From the NCBI GenBank assembly GCA_963783085.1, contig CAWAMJ010000005.1:186001-250000 (forward strand): DNA of 64,000 nucleotides. Direction: 5' to 3'. Source of the DNA: CAVYUC01 sp963783085 (GTDB taxonomy: Bacteria; Bacteroidota; Bacteroidia; Bacteroidales; Prolixibacteraceae). This document shows positions 54,366 through 64,000 of this stretch, in pieces. The notes beneath the pieces are model-generated. The model did not search any database and had not been told where the DNA came from. It was given only the letters and a program-made list of their open reading frames with translations. Each line of letters opens with the position of its first letter. The stretch's first letter is position 1. The position numbers and the translations under genes were made by a program.

Positions 54366-56110
54366 ATGAACATTATGAAATCATTTAAATATTTATTTCT
54401 CATTGTATTCATATCTGGCGATTATCATGCAGGGAAGATGTTCTTGACCGTGAACCGTTGAATAAGATTTCTGCAACCAGGTGTGGAAAGATGAAGCATG
54501 GTGAAAGGCTATGTGACCAATTTATACAGCAGGTTTCCATTTTTTGCCTTTGAAACTGCCGCATGGTACAACTACTGCGACGAGGGCACAACATCACCGG
54601 AAACAGCAACAACGTTACCCAGGGCACGGTCAGCAAAAGCAGCGAAGCCCATCGCTTACTGGGATTACGCCTATATCAGGGACATCAACATTTTTCTTGA
54701 AAACATTGACGACTGCCGGAATTACTGAAATCTGAAAACGCAATTGGAAGGCGAAGTCAGGTTTATCAGGGCTTTTGTTTATTTTGAAATGATGAAAAGA
54801 TATGGCGGTGTTCCGCTGGTTGATATGGTCGTCGATCCTTTTTCGCCGATTGACGACAAATATGTCGTCAGGGCAAAAGAAGAAGAGATTGCCGATTTTA
54901 TCGACAGTGAATGTACTGCTGCAATTGCCCTTATTGCCCGAAATGCAACTCCGCGTGGAGGAGTAAATAAATGGGCAGCGCTTATGCACTGCAGGCAAGG
55001 TCAAATTTATGGGCAGCTTCCATTGCCAAATTCGGTAGCAGTTGCAGTTGGATGGATTGGTTGGTATTCCATCTGCCCGGAGCAAATGAATTTTATCAAA
55101 AAGCTTCCGATGCGGCCAGTGCTGTGATCAGTTCAGGAAAATATTCTTTACAATGCCAATCCTTCCGATAAGGCAGAAAATTATCGCAAACTTTTTTTAG
55201 AAGATAATAATGAATTGATTTTTATAAAACCGTACGACGGTGTCAATATCGGTCATAGCTGGAATGAGTGGATTGGACCGAACCAATGGTGCGGCCAGGG
55301 GTGGAACAGGCGACCCGTTGCTGGATTTATTTTGCGCTATGAAAATATCGACGGTTCGACCAGACCAGCCCGAATTTGGCCCGGAGAACACTTTAGATAC
55401 AGGCGGGGCCATTTTGCAAATAAAGATCCACGCTTGTTTGGCTCCGTATTTTTTAAGGCGACCAATTTGGAAGCATTACGGTTGAGACTTATGAAGGTGT
55501 TGATCCAGGCGCTACACCAACGCCATCCTCAGTTATCCGGAACCCAAGCGAAAGTTACAACGGAATACCTACCGTGGGACTCGATTCGCGTTCGCTGGCA
55601 AAAGATGACTTTAGTACCAACTCCGGGTTTCATATCAAAAAATACGTGGATGATTCCCAGGCTAAAATTCCTTCCGGGCAAAGCAGTGTAAATTGGATCG
55701 TATTTCGCTTGGCGGAAATGTATTTAATCAAAGCTGAAGCTGAATTTGAAATGGGCCAATCCGGCGGCTGCTGCAACCGCACTAAATATGACCCGCGAAC
55801 GGGCAGGAATAAGTCTGGTGGATGCAGGTACAATCACCCGTGAGAAAGTCAGGAATGAAAGGACATCGGAGTTGGCTTTTGAAGTACACCGCTATTGGGA
55901 TCTCCGCCGCTGGCGCACGGCAGAAACAGTACTGACCCATCGTTTCCAGGGTTTGCAGATCATTTTACATGCGGCTACAATGAAATATTATTTCATCCCG
56001 TTTGAATGCGAATCGTTCACACGTCGTTTAAACCGGAGCAATATTACAATCCGATCACCAGTAGCAGAATTGATAATAATCCGAAGTTAATTGAAAATCC
56101 ATTGTATTAA
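54366..56110 (+). pseudogene. SusD/RagB glycan-binding lipoprotein, many frameshifts
   Basis: Starts at ATG 54366 (SFKYLFLIVFIS). In successive frames: SCREDVLDREPLNKIS, WKDEA-VKGYVTNLYSRFP, DYAYIRDINIFLENID, LEGEVRFIRAFVYFEMMKRY (54750 on), KWAALMHCRQ or its true-frame equivalent, then WIVFRLAEMYLIKAEAEFEM, RNERTSELAFEVHRYWDLRR and an end PEQYYNP ... ENPLY at 56110. All SusD landmarks are in the right order over ~1.75 kb, with seven or more indels. It is almost certainly a normal gene in poor-quality sequence. Confidence 0.8.
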
Positions 56111-56128
56111 CCTTGAAAATTGAATAGT

Positions 56129-56814
56129 ATGAAAATATCAAATATAATAAAACTTATTGTTTTTGGTTTTCTGTTGATCGTTGGCGTAAGCGGTTGCAAT
56201 GAAGATGTAACGGAATTTGGTTTTGACGGGGCAATATCAGGAACCATAAAAGACCAATCGGGCAATATCGTCGCCGGAGATGTAACGAGCAATACGTTAG
56301 TGGTTAAAGCTTTGGCACAAGGCGATATCGTGACAATAGACATCCGTGTAAAAGGCGATGGCACTTATCAGAATATCAAACTGTACCCCAATTCCACCAA
56401 ATTTTGGGTCACCGGCCCGGTGACCATGGTGGGCGACACGTTACGGGTTGACTTTCGTGAAACAAAGTGGTACAGTATCGATTTTGTCGTGATTCCTTTT
56501 ATAACCGTAAAACCACCGGCAGTGGTTGGCTCGCCAACAGCGTCATCAGTAACAGTCAGTTATGAAATGATTCCGGATGCCGGAAAAGAGATCGAGCTCG
56601 GCAAGTATTATTGCAGCACAGTTCCGTACCCAAATCAAATACAGGCTCAGGACCGCAGTATGAAACAAAAACGGTAAATGTGGAAACCAATTCAGGAAGT
56701 GCGACAGTGACGGGGCTTCACGTCGAAAACAAGTATTACATCCGGGTTGGAGCGCGCGCCAAAGGCGCAAATGCCTTGAACTTCAGCGAACAAATTGAAG
56801 TGACAACACCCTGA
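56129..56814 (+). pseudogene. DUF3823-like surface lipoprotein, one frameshift
   Basis: ATG 56129; lipoprotein signal LLIVGVSGCNEDV. An N-terminal carboxypeptidase-like/beta-sandwich domain (ISGTIKDQSGNIV) is followed by a fibronectin-like repeat (VVGSPTASSVTVSYEM). The frame shifts at about 56625 (AGCACAGTTCC); the remainder GSATVTGLHVENKYYIRVGA ends at 56814. The arrangement after SusD is typical of DUF3823 proteins, thought to be surface glycan-binding accessories. Confidence 0.7.
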
Positions 56815-56847
56815 TACCGGAATTAGAAGACAGTTTAATTAAAATAT

Positions 56848-56886
56848 ATCCTGTGTCCAAAATCTTTGGGATGGAGGACACAGGAT
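56848..56886 (+). terminator. Terminator after the SusC/D operon
   Basis: ATCCTGTGTCC, 17-base loop, GGACACAGGAT: a perfect 11-bp stem, followed by TGTTT. It closes the sigma/FecR-independent SusC/D/lipoprotein unit. Confidence 0.65.
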
Positions 56887-57040
56887 TGTTTCTGTAAGGA
56901 GAAAACTTCTCTGATAAAACACTTTTGTTTTCCGGTTCAGGGAACCTGGCATTGGAAACTTTCATGAAGCGATTTGGCAAACCAACTGCCAGTGAGCCCC
57001 GGGGAATGGGTTCTCCTGATGGAGTGTAAATAATAGTGAT

Positions 57041-58474
57041 ATGATAAAAAGTATTTTTTTTATGTGCTTTCTGTTTGCGTTTTCGTACTTCAGCACGCAA
57101 ATGAAAAACCCTCTGTTATTATCTTAACCGACATTGGCGGCGATCCGGACGATACACAATCGTTAAGAAGATTGTTGGTGTATTCCAATGAATTTCAAAT
57201 TAAAGGCTTGATTGCCACGGCTGACAATATTCCCCGTCCGGGCTACAAGCATCAGATACGTACTGATTTGATACTGAATGCCATTGATGATTATGCAAAG
57301 TGTGTGACAATCTTTTGCTCCACGAACCGTTTATCCGACAGCCGAATCGCTCCGGGCGGTAGTGCGGGGCGGGGAGGTAAACAGTGGTGCGGAAAACCTG
57401 GCGTCGGGCAAAGGAACTCCCGGATCGCAATATATAATTAAGCGGTTGATGCTTGTGAATGGACCGGTTTACATCGTCATTTGGGGAGGTGCGCACGACC
57501 TTGCCCAGGCATTGCTCGATATGAAAACCACGCGATCGAAAATCAGGATCGAAAATTCATTGCAAAATTGAGGGTTTACGCCGTTTCAGACCAGGATGCG
57601 ATAAACAAAATCCATCAAAAGGGAACAGGGGCGTGGATTCGTGAAAATTTTCCGGATATTTGGTATGTTGAACCCGGTTCGTCATCCATCAACGGAATGA
57701 CCGCGTCCTATAGGGGCATGTACCAAAATGATTCAAAAGGCGGCAATATCCCACGCTTCCATTGGTAAAACCGGGAATCGAAAAATTAAACGACGAAGCC
57801 TGGGTCGAATGAAAATGTTGTGGCTTGGGGGCCGCTCGGGTTTAGGATATCCTGCAACAGTTAACCAGAATCCGGTAGCGAAAGAAATACCAAAGGGGTG
57901 AAGGAAGGCGATACCCCTTCATGGTTTTTTGTGTACCACCATGGCCTGAACGATCCCGAATCCGGAATGGGGCGGTTGGGGAGGCAGGTTTGTAAAAAAG
58001 AAGTGACATATTATTAATGAAGCGGAAGACAACCATTGGTCGGGCAATGATGATATCAGCCTTCGCCGTAAATGGACCGTGGCCCGATGGCGCGAAGCTT
58101 ACCAAAACGATTTTGCTGCACGCATGCGGTGGTGCTTGCTTCCGTTTGAAGAGGCAAACCACAATCCCATCGCAATTATTGGCAGCGATGCAACAACAGC
58201 CGTCGTCGTTAAAAAAGTAAAACCGGGAGAAACAATTACCATCGACGCTTCGAAAACTTTTGATCCTGACGGAGATAACCTGAGTTTTCATTGGTGGATT
58301 TACGGGGAAATTTCTACTCCCGGCGCTGTTCTGCAACATACCGGAAACGGACAGGCGGAACTGAAAATACCGGAATCATCTTCAAAAGGACAAATTCACC
58401 TGATTCTTGAAGTAAAAGACCATGGCGATCCGGAATTGTTTGCCTACCGGCGATTGGTGCTGAATATCAAATGA
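57041..58474 (+). pseudogene. DUF1593 nucleoside-hydrolase-like secreted protein, several frameshifts
   Basis: ATG 57041 with a signal helix (CFLFAFSYFS). The mature part reads KPSVIILTDIGGDPDDTQSL, the Asp-rich calcium site of nucleoside hydrolases, then VYSNEFQIKGLIATADN, GPVYIVIWGGAHDLAQAL and RVYAVSDQDA. It ends with a beta-sandwich (ETITIDASKTFDPDGDNLSF) at 58474. At least five frame changes are needed. Related proteins are annotated as DUF1593 or cellulose-binding; the substrate is unknown. It is followed directly by the nitrilase gene. Confidence 0.75.
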
Positions 58475-58526
58475 AATGTTACTAAAAATGTACTTGTCGA
58501 TACAAACAACGATAATATTGAATACG

Positions 58527-59585
58527 ATGACGAAAAATTGTGGTTGGCGGAAAGGGGGTCCATTTTTATTGTTTCTTACCATAACCTTTGGATCATTCGC
58601 ACAGGAAACAACCAGGAATCCGGACAGGATTGTGAATATTGTCGCGCTCCAGACGGGATATGAACATTACAAAAACGGCAATCCCGGTTTTAATGCAAAT
58701 TTTGCGGTATTGGAGCAACAGGCAAAGGAAGCGGCCGCAGCACAACTGAAACCTGAATTGATTTGTTTTCCGGAATATGCTGTTTCCGGATGGCCATATC
58801 CAAATGAAAAAGCCATCAACAGCATTGCCGAACCTATTCCGGGCAACGAAAAATGGTACCAGCACTACGTTCAGCTTACCCGCGAAATCAACGTTCCGGT
58901 TCTGGGCTGGCTGGTCGAATCATGCAATGGTAAATTATATAATACCGCATTTATTATCGACGAAAAAGGAAATTTCAGGGGAAAATACTGCAAAGTGCAG
59001 GCGAATCTGGGTGAACAAACCTGGTGGGGATGGTCGCAGGGCGAACAATTTAACCTCGTTGAATTGAATGGGGTGAGATACGGAATCAGCATTTGTGCAG
59101 ATATGTGGTTTCCTGAAACAGTGCGCTGCCAAGAATTATTGGGCGCCGATGTGATCCTTCATATTTCCGTTGCAGACGATATGGGCCACCTGATACCGGC
59201 AAGGGCTTTTGACAGTCAGTTGCCGATTGTGGCAACCATCTTTCAGGGCGGTTCGTATGCGGTTGATTCCGAAGGTAAACTTATTGGAAAACTTTCTCCT
59301 GAAAAGCCAGACTGGAAAGCATTTCCGGTTTCGCCGTTTAAGCAACATCTGGGGAATAAATACGGTGGTATTTGGGATACCAAAAAAGGGAGCCATAATT
59401 TGCGCAATGTCGGAGCATATTCCATTTTAGCCGATCCAACAACCCGGCCGCCCTGGACGGAAGTTTTTATGGATAAGAACGGCAATCCGCAAACCCGGGA
59501 GCAGCTTTTAAAGCGCTTCAACGGACGCTACGATGCCAATGATCCCGAAATGGCCGAATCGCCAAAAAAGAAAATAAACCGTTGA
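58527..59585 (+). CDS. Secreted nitrilase-superfamily (carbon-nitrogen) hydrolase
   Basis: I chose ATG 58527, which gives a short basic N terminus and a signal helix (GPFLLFLTITFGSFAQ); 352 residues. Catalytic triad of the nitrilase fold: Glu83 in CFPEYAVSG, Lys156 in GKYCKVQ, Cys190 in ISICADMWFPE. It hydrolyses a C-N bond, amide or carbamoyl; export is unusual for this mostly cytoplasmic family. One of the few genes in this right-hand stretch without a frameshift. Its neighbours, a nucleoside-hydrolase-like protein and a racemase, suggest amide- or nucleoside-like side groups on the substrate. Confidence 0.88.
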   Translation: MTKNCGWRKGGPFLLFLTITFGSFAQETTRNPDRIVNIVALQTGYEHYKNGNPGFNANFAVLEQQAKEAAAAQLKPELICFPEYAVSGWPYPNEKAINSIAEPIPGNEKWYQHYVQLTREINVPVLGWLVESCNGKLYNTAFIIDEKGNFRGKYCKVQANLGEQTWWGWSQGEQFNLVELNGVRYGISICADMWFPETVRCQELLGADVILHISVADDMGHLIPARAFDSQLPIVATIFQGGSYAVDSEGKLIGKLSPEKPDWKAFPVSPFKQHLGNKYGGIWDTKKGSHNLRNVGAYSILADPTTRPPWTEVFMDKNGNPQTREQLLKRFNGRYDANDPEMAESPKKKINR

Positions 59586-59621
59586 AAGAATAATTAAAAC
59601 CGACGGAATAATTCAAAAGGA

Positions 59622-61782
59622 ATGAACAAGACAATATTAAAAATAGCATTGCTACTCCTTTTTTTTGTGTTTCCACATCCATCAAAATCTGCGGTAAATA
59701 CATTTGACAAAACCGGTTTAATCAGCATTTCTTCGGATAAAGTGACCCTTTATACGCCGCTGAAAATCAGCATGGGAGCTGTTCATCCTGGGGATAATCA
59801 TTTTACTGGCGGTCCGGACGTTGAAGCCTTTTTTATTCATCCGGATAACGATACGGTCGCCGTAAAAGGTTACTGGGACGGCGGAAATATTTTTTCCATC
59901 CGATTTTCTCCGCAAAAGGCAGGGGAATGGCATTTTTATACCGTTTCCAGCGATCCGGGATCAACGGCATCCACGCAACTTTCCATGCCGTGCTTCCTGC
60001 AAAGGAAGAGTTAAGAAATAACGTTCTTTTCCACGGTTTTTTAAAAGCCGACGGATATTCCTGGAAACTAAGCGATGGTACCTCCTTTTTTCTGGTTGGT
60101 GATACACAGTGGGCTTTTACAGAAGAATTTTTTACTGATGAATGGAAAGATTGGATAAATGCATTGAAACAGCGGGGTTTTAATGCTTTTCTTGGTTGTA
60201 TTTGGCGAGCTTTAAACAACCGTGCAGGTATTATGCCTTTTTCAGGCAGTCCTGATAATGAAGTGTTAAACGAAGCCTTTTTTGACCGGCTTGACGAGTG
60301 GGTGGAATATGCCAATGAGCATGGAATTGTAATGGGATTAACAGTTGGGGGATTCCCGGATAACAGTAAATGGTTTACTTTATTCAATACAAAAGAAAAA
60401 AACGAGCGTTGGTTTCGTTATTGCGTTCGCCGGTATGCTGCTTTCAATGTGCGTTGGGTTTTGTACGGCGAAGTCGACGAGGTGAATCCGCCATGGTCCA
60501 CCTGGTACGAAAATGCTGCAGACATGGCGCACCTGATAAAACAGGAAGATCCATACGATCATCCAATTGGCAGCCACCACCGGTACATCGATCGTACCAC
60601 CGCCCGGAATGCCGATATCGATTATTTGTGTATCCAGTCGAACAGGAATGCATTCGGCCGGATGAATGCGGAATTCCAATATATCACCACAGCTGATTAC
60701 CGCCAATATGGGAAACCGTTGTGGTTCGAAGAATACTGGTACGAAAATACTGAAGGTTTGGCTCCGGGCCTTCAAAACACTTACAGAAATTTTATTGCCG
60801 GACTCGCATTTCCCACCATGGGAAGTTTAATGCGCGCGCATGCAGCCGACAGGTCGTTCGTCCCGGACAGAGCAAAAGATACAGGACAAACAGTTTATAA
60901 TTATCTGATGGAAAAGGATACCGGAATGCAATGTATGCAGCATTTCAGAAGTTTTTTTGCCGGGATTAATACGCGCGATTATGCCCCGGCGCCGGAAAAA
61001 ATCGCTAAATAATGGTTTAACCCGGCAGTGCGGGCGGTTCGGCAACAGTTATGTCATTTTCAGCGAAAACGGCGGTCAGGTGCAGCTGGATTTAACCGAT
61101 GCAACCGGCATATTTAAAGTTGAAATGATGAACATTAAAACCGGAAAATATACACATTTGTCTGACATTTCCGCCAGAGGCTGGCGTACGATCAATTCTG
61201 GTGATACGGTAGCAGTGGTACTGCGTGTGAGCGGAAAACGGATTCCTAAATATCCGGTTATCAATTCACCGGTTGCAGGAGCTGAATTTATTCCAAATGA
61301 AAACGTGTGGCTGAATGTTGAAAATTCGATATCGATTAATGTGGAATTTATTCAGGATCAGCAAACATTCCCTGTTAAAACCACTGATGACCCGTTCGGT
61401 TTTTCCGTTCCTGGAACTTACAGCCGAAAACGGGAAAATTAAAATAACCGCCCAAAACGAATGCGGACAGGTAAGTCAAATTCATAACATCATTGATCAT
61501 CCCAAAAACAATCTCCCGGTATTGACAAAAACCATAGCAGAAGTGTTTTCAGGAGAATCCATTGGAATACAATTGGGTTTTTATGATCCGGATGGTCCCG
61601 GACCTTATGTTTTTTCTATCCTGAAAGAACCTGAGCACGGGCATTTATCAGGAAACGGAAACGATAGGATTTATACGCCGAATTCCGGTTTTCCCGGAAC
61701 CGACCAATTTATATGGAGCGTAAACGATGGATTTAACGATGCTGAAAAAGTGACGGTTATTATTCATGTGAAAAATAAATAA
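59622..61782 (+). pseudogene. Apiosidase-like glycosidase (DUF5060/DUF4038, GH140-like), frameshifts
   Basis: ATG 59622, signal peptide (ALLLLFFVFPHPSKS). Residues ~25-125: DUF5060-like beta-sandwich (VEAFFIHPDND, GYWDGGNIFSIRF). After a shift at ~59,960 the TIM barrel follows: SDGTSFFLVGDTQWAFTEEF, LKQRGFNAFLGCIWRA, RWVLYGEVDEVNPPW, KPLWFEEYWYENTEG. Further shifts at ~61,000 and ~61,400 lead to C-terminal immunoglobulin/cadherin-like parts ending IWSVNDGFNDAEKVTVIIHV at 61782. Known GH140 enzymes cut apiose from rhamnogalacturonan-II; the exact activity here is not certain. Confidence 0.78.
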
Positions 61783-61810
61783 ATAAATACTTCTAAAAAT
61801 TTAATTGATT

Positions 61811-62471
61811 ATGAAAAAATTAGCAATTATCCACACGGTCACTGGTACAACAAATCAGTGATCGAACCATTTGCTTTGACCCTTGGTTAAAAGAAAATCC
61901 CGATGTTGAAATCATTAATATCATGGATGATTCCTTGTTAAGCGAATCATTGCCCAACGGCGGGCCTACAAAGAGGTCATCCGCCGCATGGTCCTGTATT
62001 ACCAGGCGGCGGAAGCGACCGGCGCCGACGTGTTGATGTGTTCCTGCACCACGATGGGACCGGGAACCAGGGCTGCCCGGCAAATGATAAACAAACCGAT
62101 ATTCAATATTGATGAGCCGATGGCAAACTGAAGCGGTGGCCAGCGGGACAAAATTGGGCATTTTGCAACCGTACCGACCAGTGCACCCGCCACGCGCGAC
62201 GCCTCTGGAAATGGAAGCCGCGGAAACAGGAAAAAAAATCGAAATAAAAACGGTGATCAACGAAGCTGCATTCCAGCATTTGCTGAATGGCGAAGTTGAC
62301 CGGCACAACGAACTAGTCCACATGGAACTGGAGAAACTTCAGCATGAGGTTGACGTGATCGTGTTGGGGCAAATCAGCCTGGCACAGATTCAATTTGAGG
62401 CAAAAGTTCCGGTTTTGCAGGTGGCCGATTCCGGATTTGCCCACGCCAGAAAACTTTTGAATTCGAAATAG
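61811..62471 (+). pseudogene. Asp/Glu/hydantoin racemase family protein, frameshifts
   Basis: ATG 61811 (KKLAIIHTVTG). In shifted frames: KSVIEPFALTL, DVEIINIMDDSLLSE, GADVLMCSCTTMGPGTRAAR (first catalytic Cys region), NKPIFNIDEPMA, then 62109-62471 (KLGILQPYR, FQHLLNGEVDRHNELVHMEL, VLQVADSGFAHA). In this family, two Cys residues normally drive the reaction; the second is not evident here (VADSGFAHA in place of a Cys). It lies just upstream of the transporter gene. Confidence 0.75.
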
Positions 62472-62477
62472 ATAAAA

Positions 62478-63877
62478 ATGGCAAACCTGCTTTCAATGGA
62501 AAAAAAGACCAACAAAAGGTACATCTTAATCACACTGCTCTTTTTTCATACGGTGCATACCTACATGGACCGCATTTGTATTTCGGCTGCCAGCGAATCA
62601 ATCAAATCCGATTTGGGCATCAGCGACCAAATGATGGGTTATATTTTTGGGATTTTTGCGCTTGGATATGCGTTGTTCCAAATTCCATCGGGCTGGCTTG
62701 CCGATCATTATGGACCAAAAAAAGCTTTGACATGGGTCGTTGTGGCGTGGAGTTCATTCACCGCACTAACCGGCGCGGTCTGGAATACTGTTTCCCTTTT
62801 GTTGGTCCGTTTTTTCTTTGGGGTCGGCGAGGCGGGCGCTTTTCCGGGCGCAACCAGGGCTTTCTATAATTGGGTGCCTGCAAAAGAGCGCGGGTTGGCA
62901 AATGGGATTTTTCATTCCGGGGCAAGGATGGGGGCTGCCGTGTCGCTTTTTATCCTGCCATTCCTGATCCGCTGGTTGGCTGGAGGGCCGACATTCTTCA
63001 TCAATGGTGCGCTGGGGGTAATTTGGGTCGCAGTCTGGATATTTTGGTTTAAAGACAAACCAGCACAAAATAAACGGGTGAACAAAGCTTGAACTCGATT
63101 ATATTGAAAAAGGGATCGAAGAAACAGCGGGAAAAAGACGGCGGTGCCGCTTGCACATTTGCTGACTTCTTCAACCATGCTCCTAACGATGTTCCAGTAT
63201 ATCGCCAGCAACATTACCTTTTTTATCAGTTTTACCTGGTTGTTGCCTTATTTGGTACAGCAATGGGGTACAAGCGCTGAAGTTTATGCGCCCATTCCGC
63301 TCGTGTTTGGGATGTTTGCCCAATGGACTGCCGGTTGGCTAATGACGGTCATCTATGAACGCGGTTTTCCTGTATTGTCAAGGAAAATACCTGCGATTGC
63401 CGGTTTTTCGCTGGCTGTGGTTGGTTTGCTCGCCATCACGCAGGTCAGCAATTTATCGCCACTGTCGTTCGTTTTTCTGTTTTCCCTGGCAGTTTTTGGT
63501 GTTGAAATGACCATTTCACCAAGCTGGTCGCTGTGTATGGACATTGGCGGCGACAAATCGGGAACGGTTTCGGCAACCATGAACATGGCCGGCAATATTG
63601 GCTCTGCCTTCAGCGCAATTGTTTTTCCGTTTTTTATCGCACAGGTCACCATTCCTTTTTTTGCCGATTCAACAGGGACTGCCAATTCGTTTTTTGTATT
63701 TGCGGCAGCCGTCAACCTGCTCGCCATTTTCGCATGGCTCGGCATCGACCCCAACCGGAAGATCAGGGAAAATATCTTCCAAACAGGCGAAAGCCAGGTT
63801 CATCGTTTTCCTGTCGGTTATTTTTTTAATCACCATGGGGGCTTTGTTGTATAAATTTTTAATTGATCAAAAAATGA
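62478..63877 (+). pseudogene. Major facilitator transporter (ACS-like), frameshifts
   Basis: ATG 62478. First half (to ~63092): 6 transmembrane helices with VHTYMDRICISAASESI, the loop 2-3 motif GWLADHYGPKKALT and FFFGVGEAGAFPGATR, characteristic of the anion:cation symporter group (hexuronate, glucarate and similar). After shifts at ~63,090-63,150 and ~63,790 the second half ends KFLIDQK, with TGA at 63875 overlapping the next ATG. It probably imports a sugar acid or related breakdown product. Confidence 0.85.
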
Positions 63878-64000
63878 AATTAGGAATCAGCAGTTATTCT
63901 TACACATGGGCAGTTGGCGTCAAAGGAAATTACCCGCCAAAGGCTCAGAAGCTTCGGCTTGCTTGGCGTTGGCAAACGAACTAAAGTATCACTGGTGCAA
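63874..64000 (+). CDS. Sugar phosphate isomerase/epimerase-like protein, 5' end only
   Basis: ATG 63874 overlaps the transporter stop (ATGA). The visible start KLGISSYSYTWAVGVKG is typical of xylose-isomerase-like TIM-barrel proteins. A likely shift near 63,950 then gives ALANELK. The gene continues outside the window. Confidence 0.6.

Noticed and set aside
41497..63877. Programmed frameshifting in the PUL genes
   Set aside because: The breaks lie at unrelated sequences, occur several times per gene and increase towards the contig end; no slippery-site pattern is shared.
1..64000. tRNA, rRNA or tmRNA genes
   Set aside because: No cloverleaf with the conserved T-loop bases or rRNA-like segment was noticed on either strand; a tRNAscan run would settle it.

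Overview
The window looks like a draft contig from a Bacteroidota bacterium. The evidence is two SusC/SusD pairs with FecR/ECF-sigma regulation, many Tat- and lipoprotein-exported glycan enzymes, and promoters with the TAnnTTTG -7 box. The SusC leader style and the GH106/sulfatase content suggest a marine or sediment Marinilabiliales/Prolixibacteraceae-like organism, but that placement is inference.

Left part (1-23,000): an integron-like gene-cassette array. It opens with a tyrosine recombinase (cut by the window edge), followed on the same strand by ten cassettes. Nearly every cassette carries one gene or one two-gene operon on the + strand. Each begins with GTTA plus 3-6 variable bases and ends with the reverse complement of those bases followed by AA (TAACAA). 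The segment between one cassette's TAACAA and the next cassette's (C)CGTTA folds back on itself. This is the organisation of integron attC sites (R''-L''...L'-R'). The recombinase, however, lacks the extra segment that defines IntI integrases, lies in the same orientation as the cassettes, and carries an additional N-terminal domain. Cassette contents: an ORF-less mini-cassette; a PHP-SMC-like ATPase; a P-loop NTPase; a Fic protein; three HigB/HigA-type toxin-antitoxin cassettes (one toxin killed by a nonsense codon); an S41 peptidase; an AAA/DUF4143 ATPase; and a decayed secreted protein. Six of the nine internal attC sites are split by other elements: three IS91-like deletion derivatives at the same attC position, a group II intron, a second IS91-like fragment plus an ORF-less group II intron remnant, and a two-gene module flanked by a 12-bp repeat.

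Middle part (23,000-33,200): REP-like palindromes, an unrecognised coiled-coil protein, a Tat-exported Gfo/Idh/MocA-like protein, a MEDS-domain sensor with a hybrid histidine kinase, a Tat-exported SGNH hydrolase, then a small island (dead type I restriction specificity gene, wHTH regulator plus nucleotidyltransferase with a palindromic operator) abutting a FecR remnant.

Right part (33,200-64,000): polysaccharide-utilisation genes. First SusC/SusD, two GH106-like alpha-L-rhamnosidases, two sulfatases and a UroD-like methyltransferase; then an ECF sigma/FecR/SusC/SusD unit with a DUF3823-like lipoprotein, a DUF1593 nucleoside-hydrolase-like protein, a nitrilase-family amidase, an apiosidase-like glycosidase, an Asp/Glu racemase, an MFS transporter and the start of a sugar isomerase. 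The likely target is a rhamnose-containing, possibly sulfated glycan. From about 53 kb the reading frames break every few hundred bases in otherwise well-conserved genes. This is more likely sequencing or assembly error near a contig end than biology, so these genes are listed whole with their frameshifts noted.
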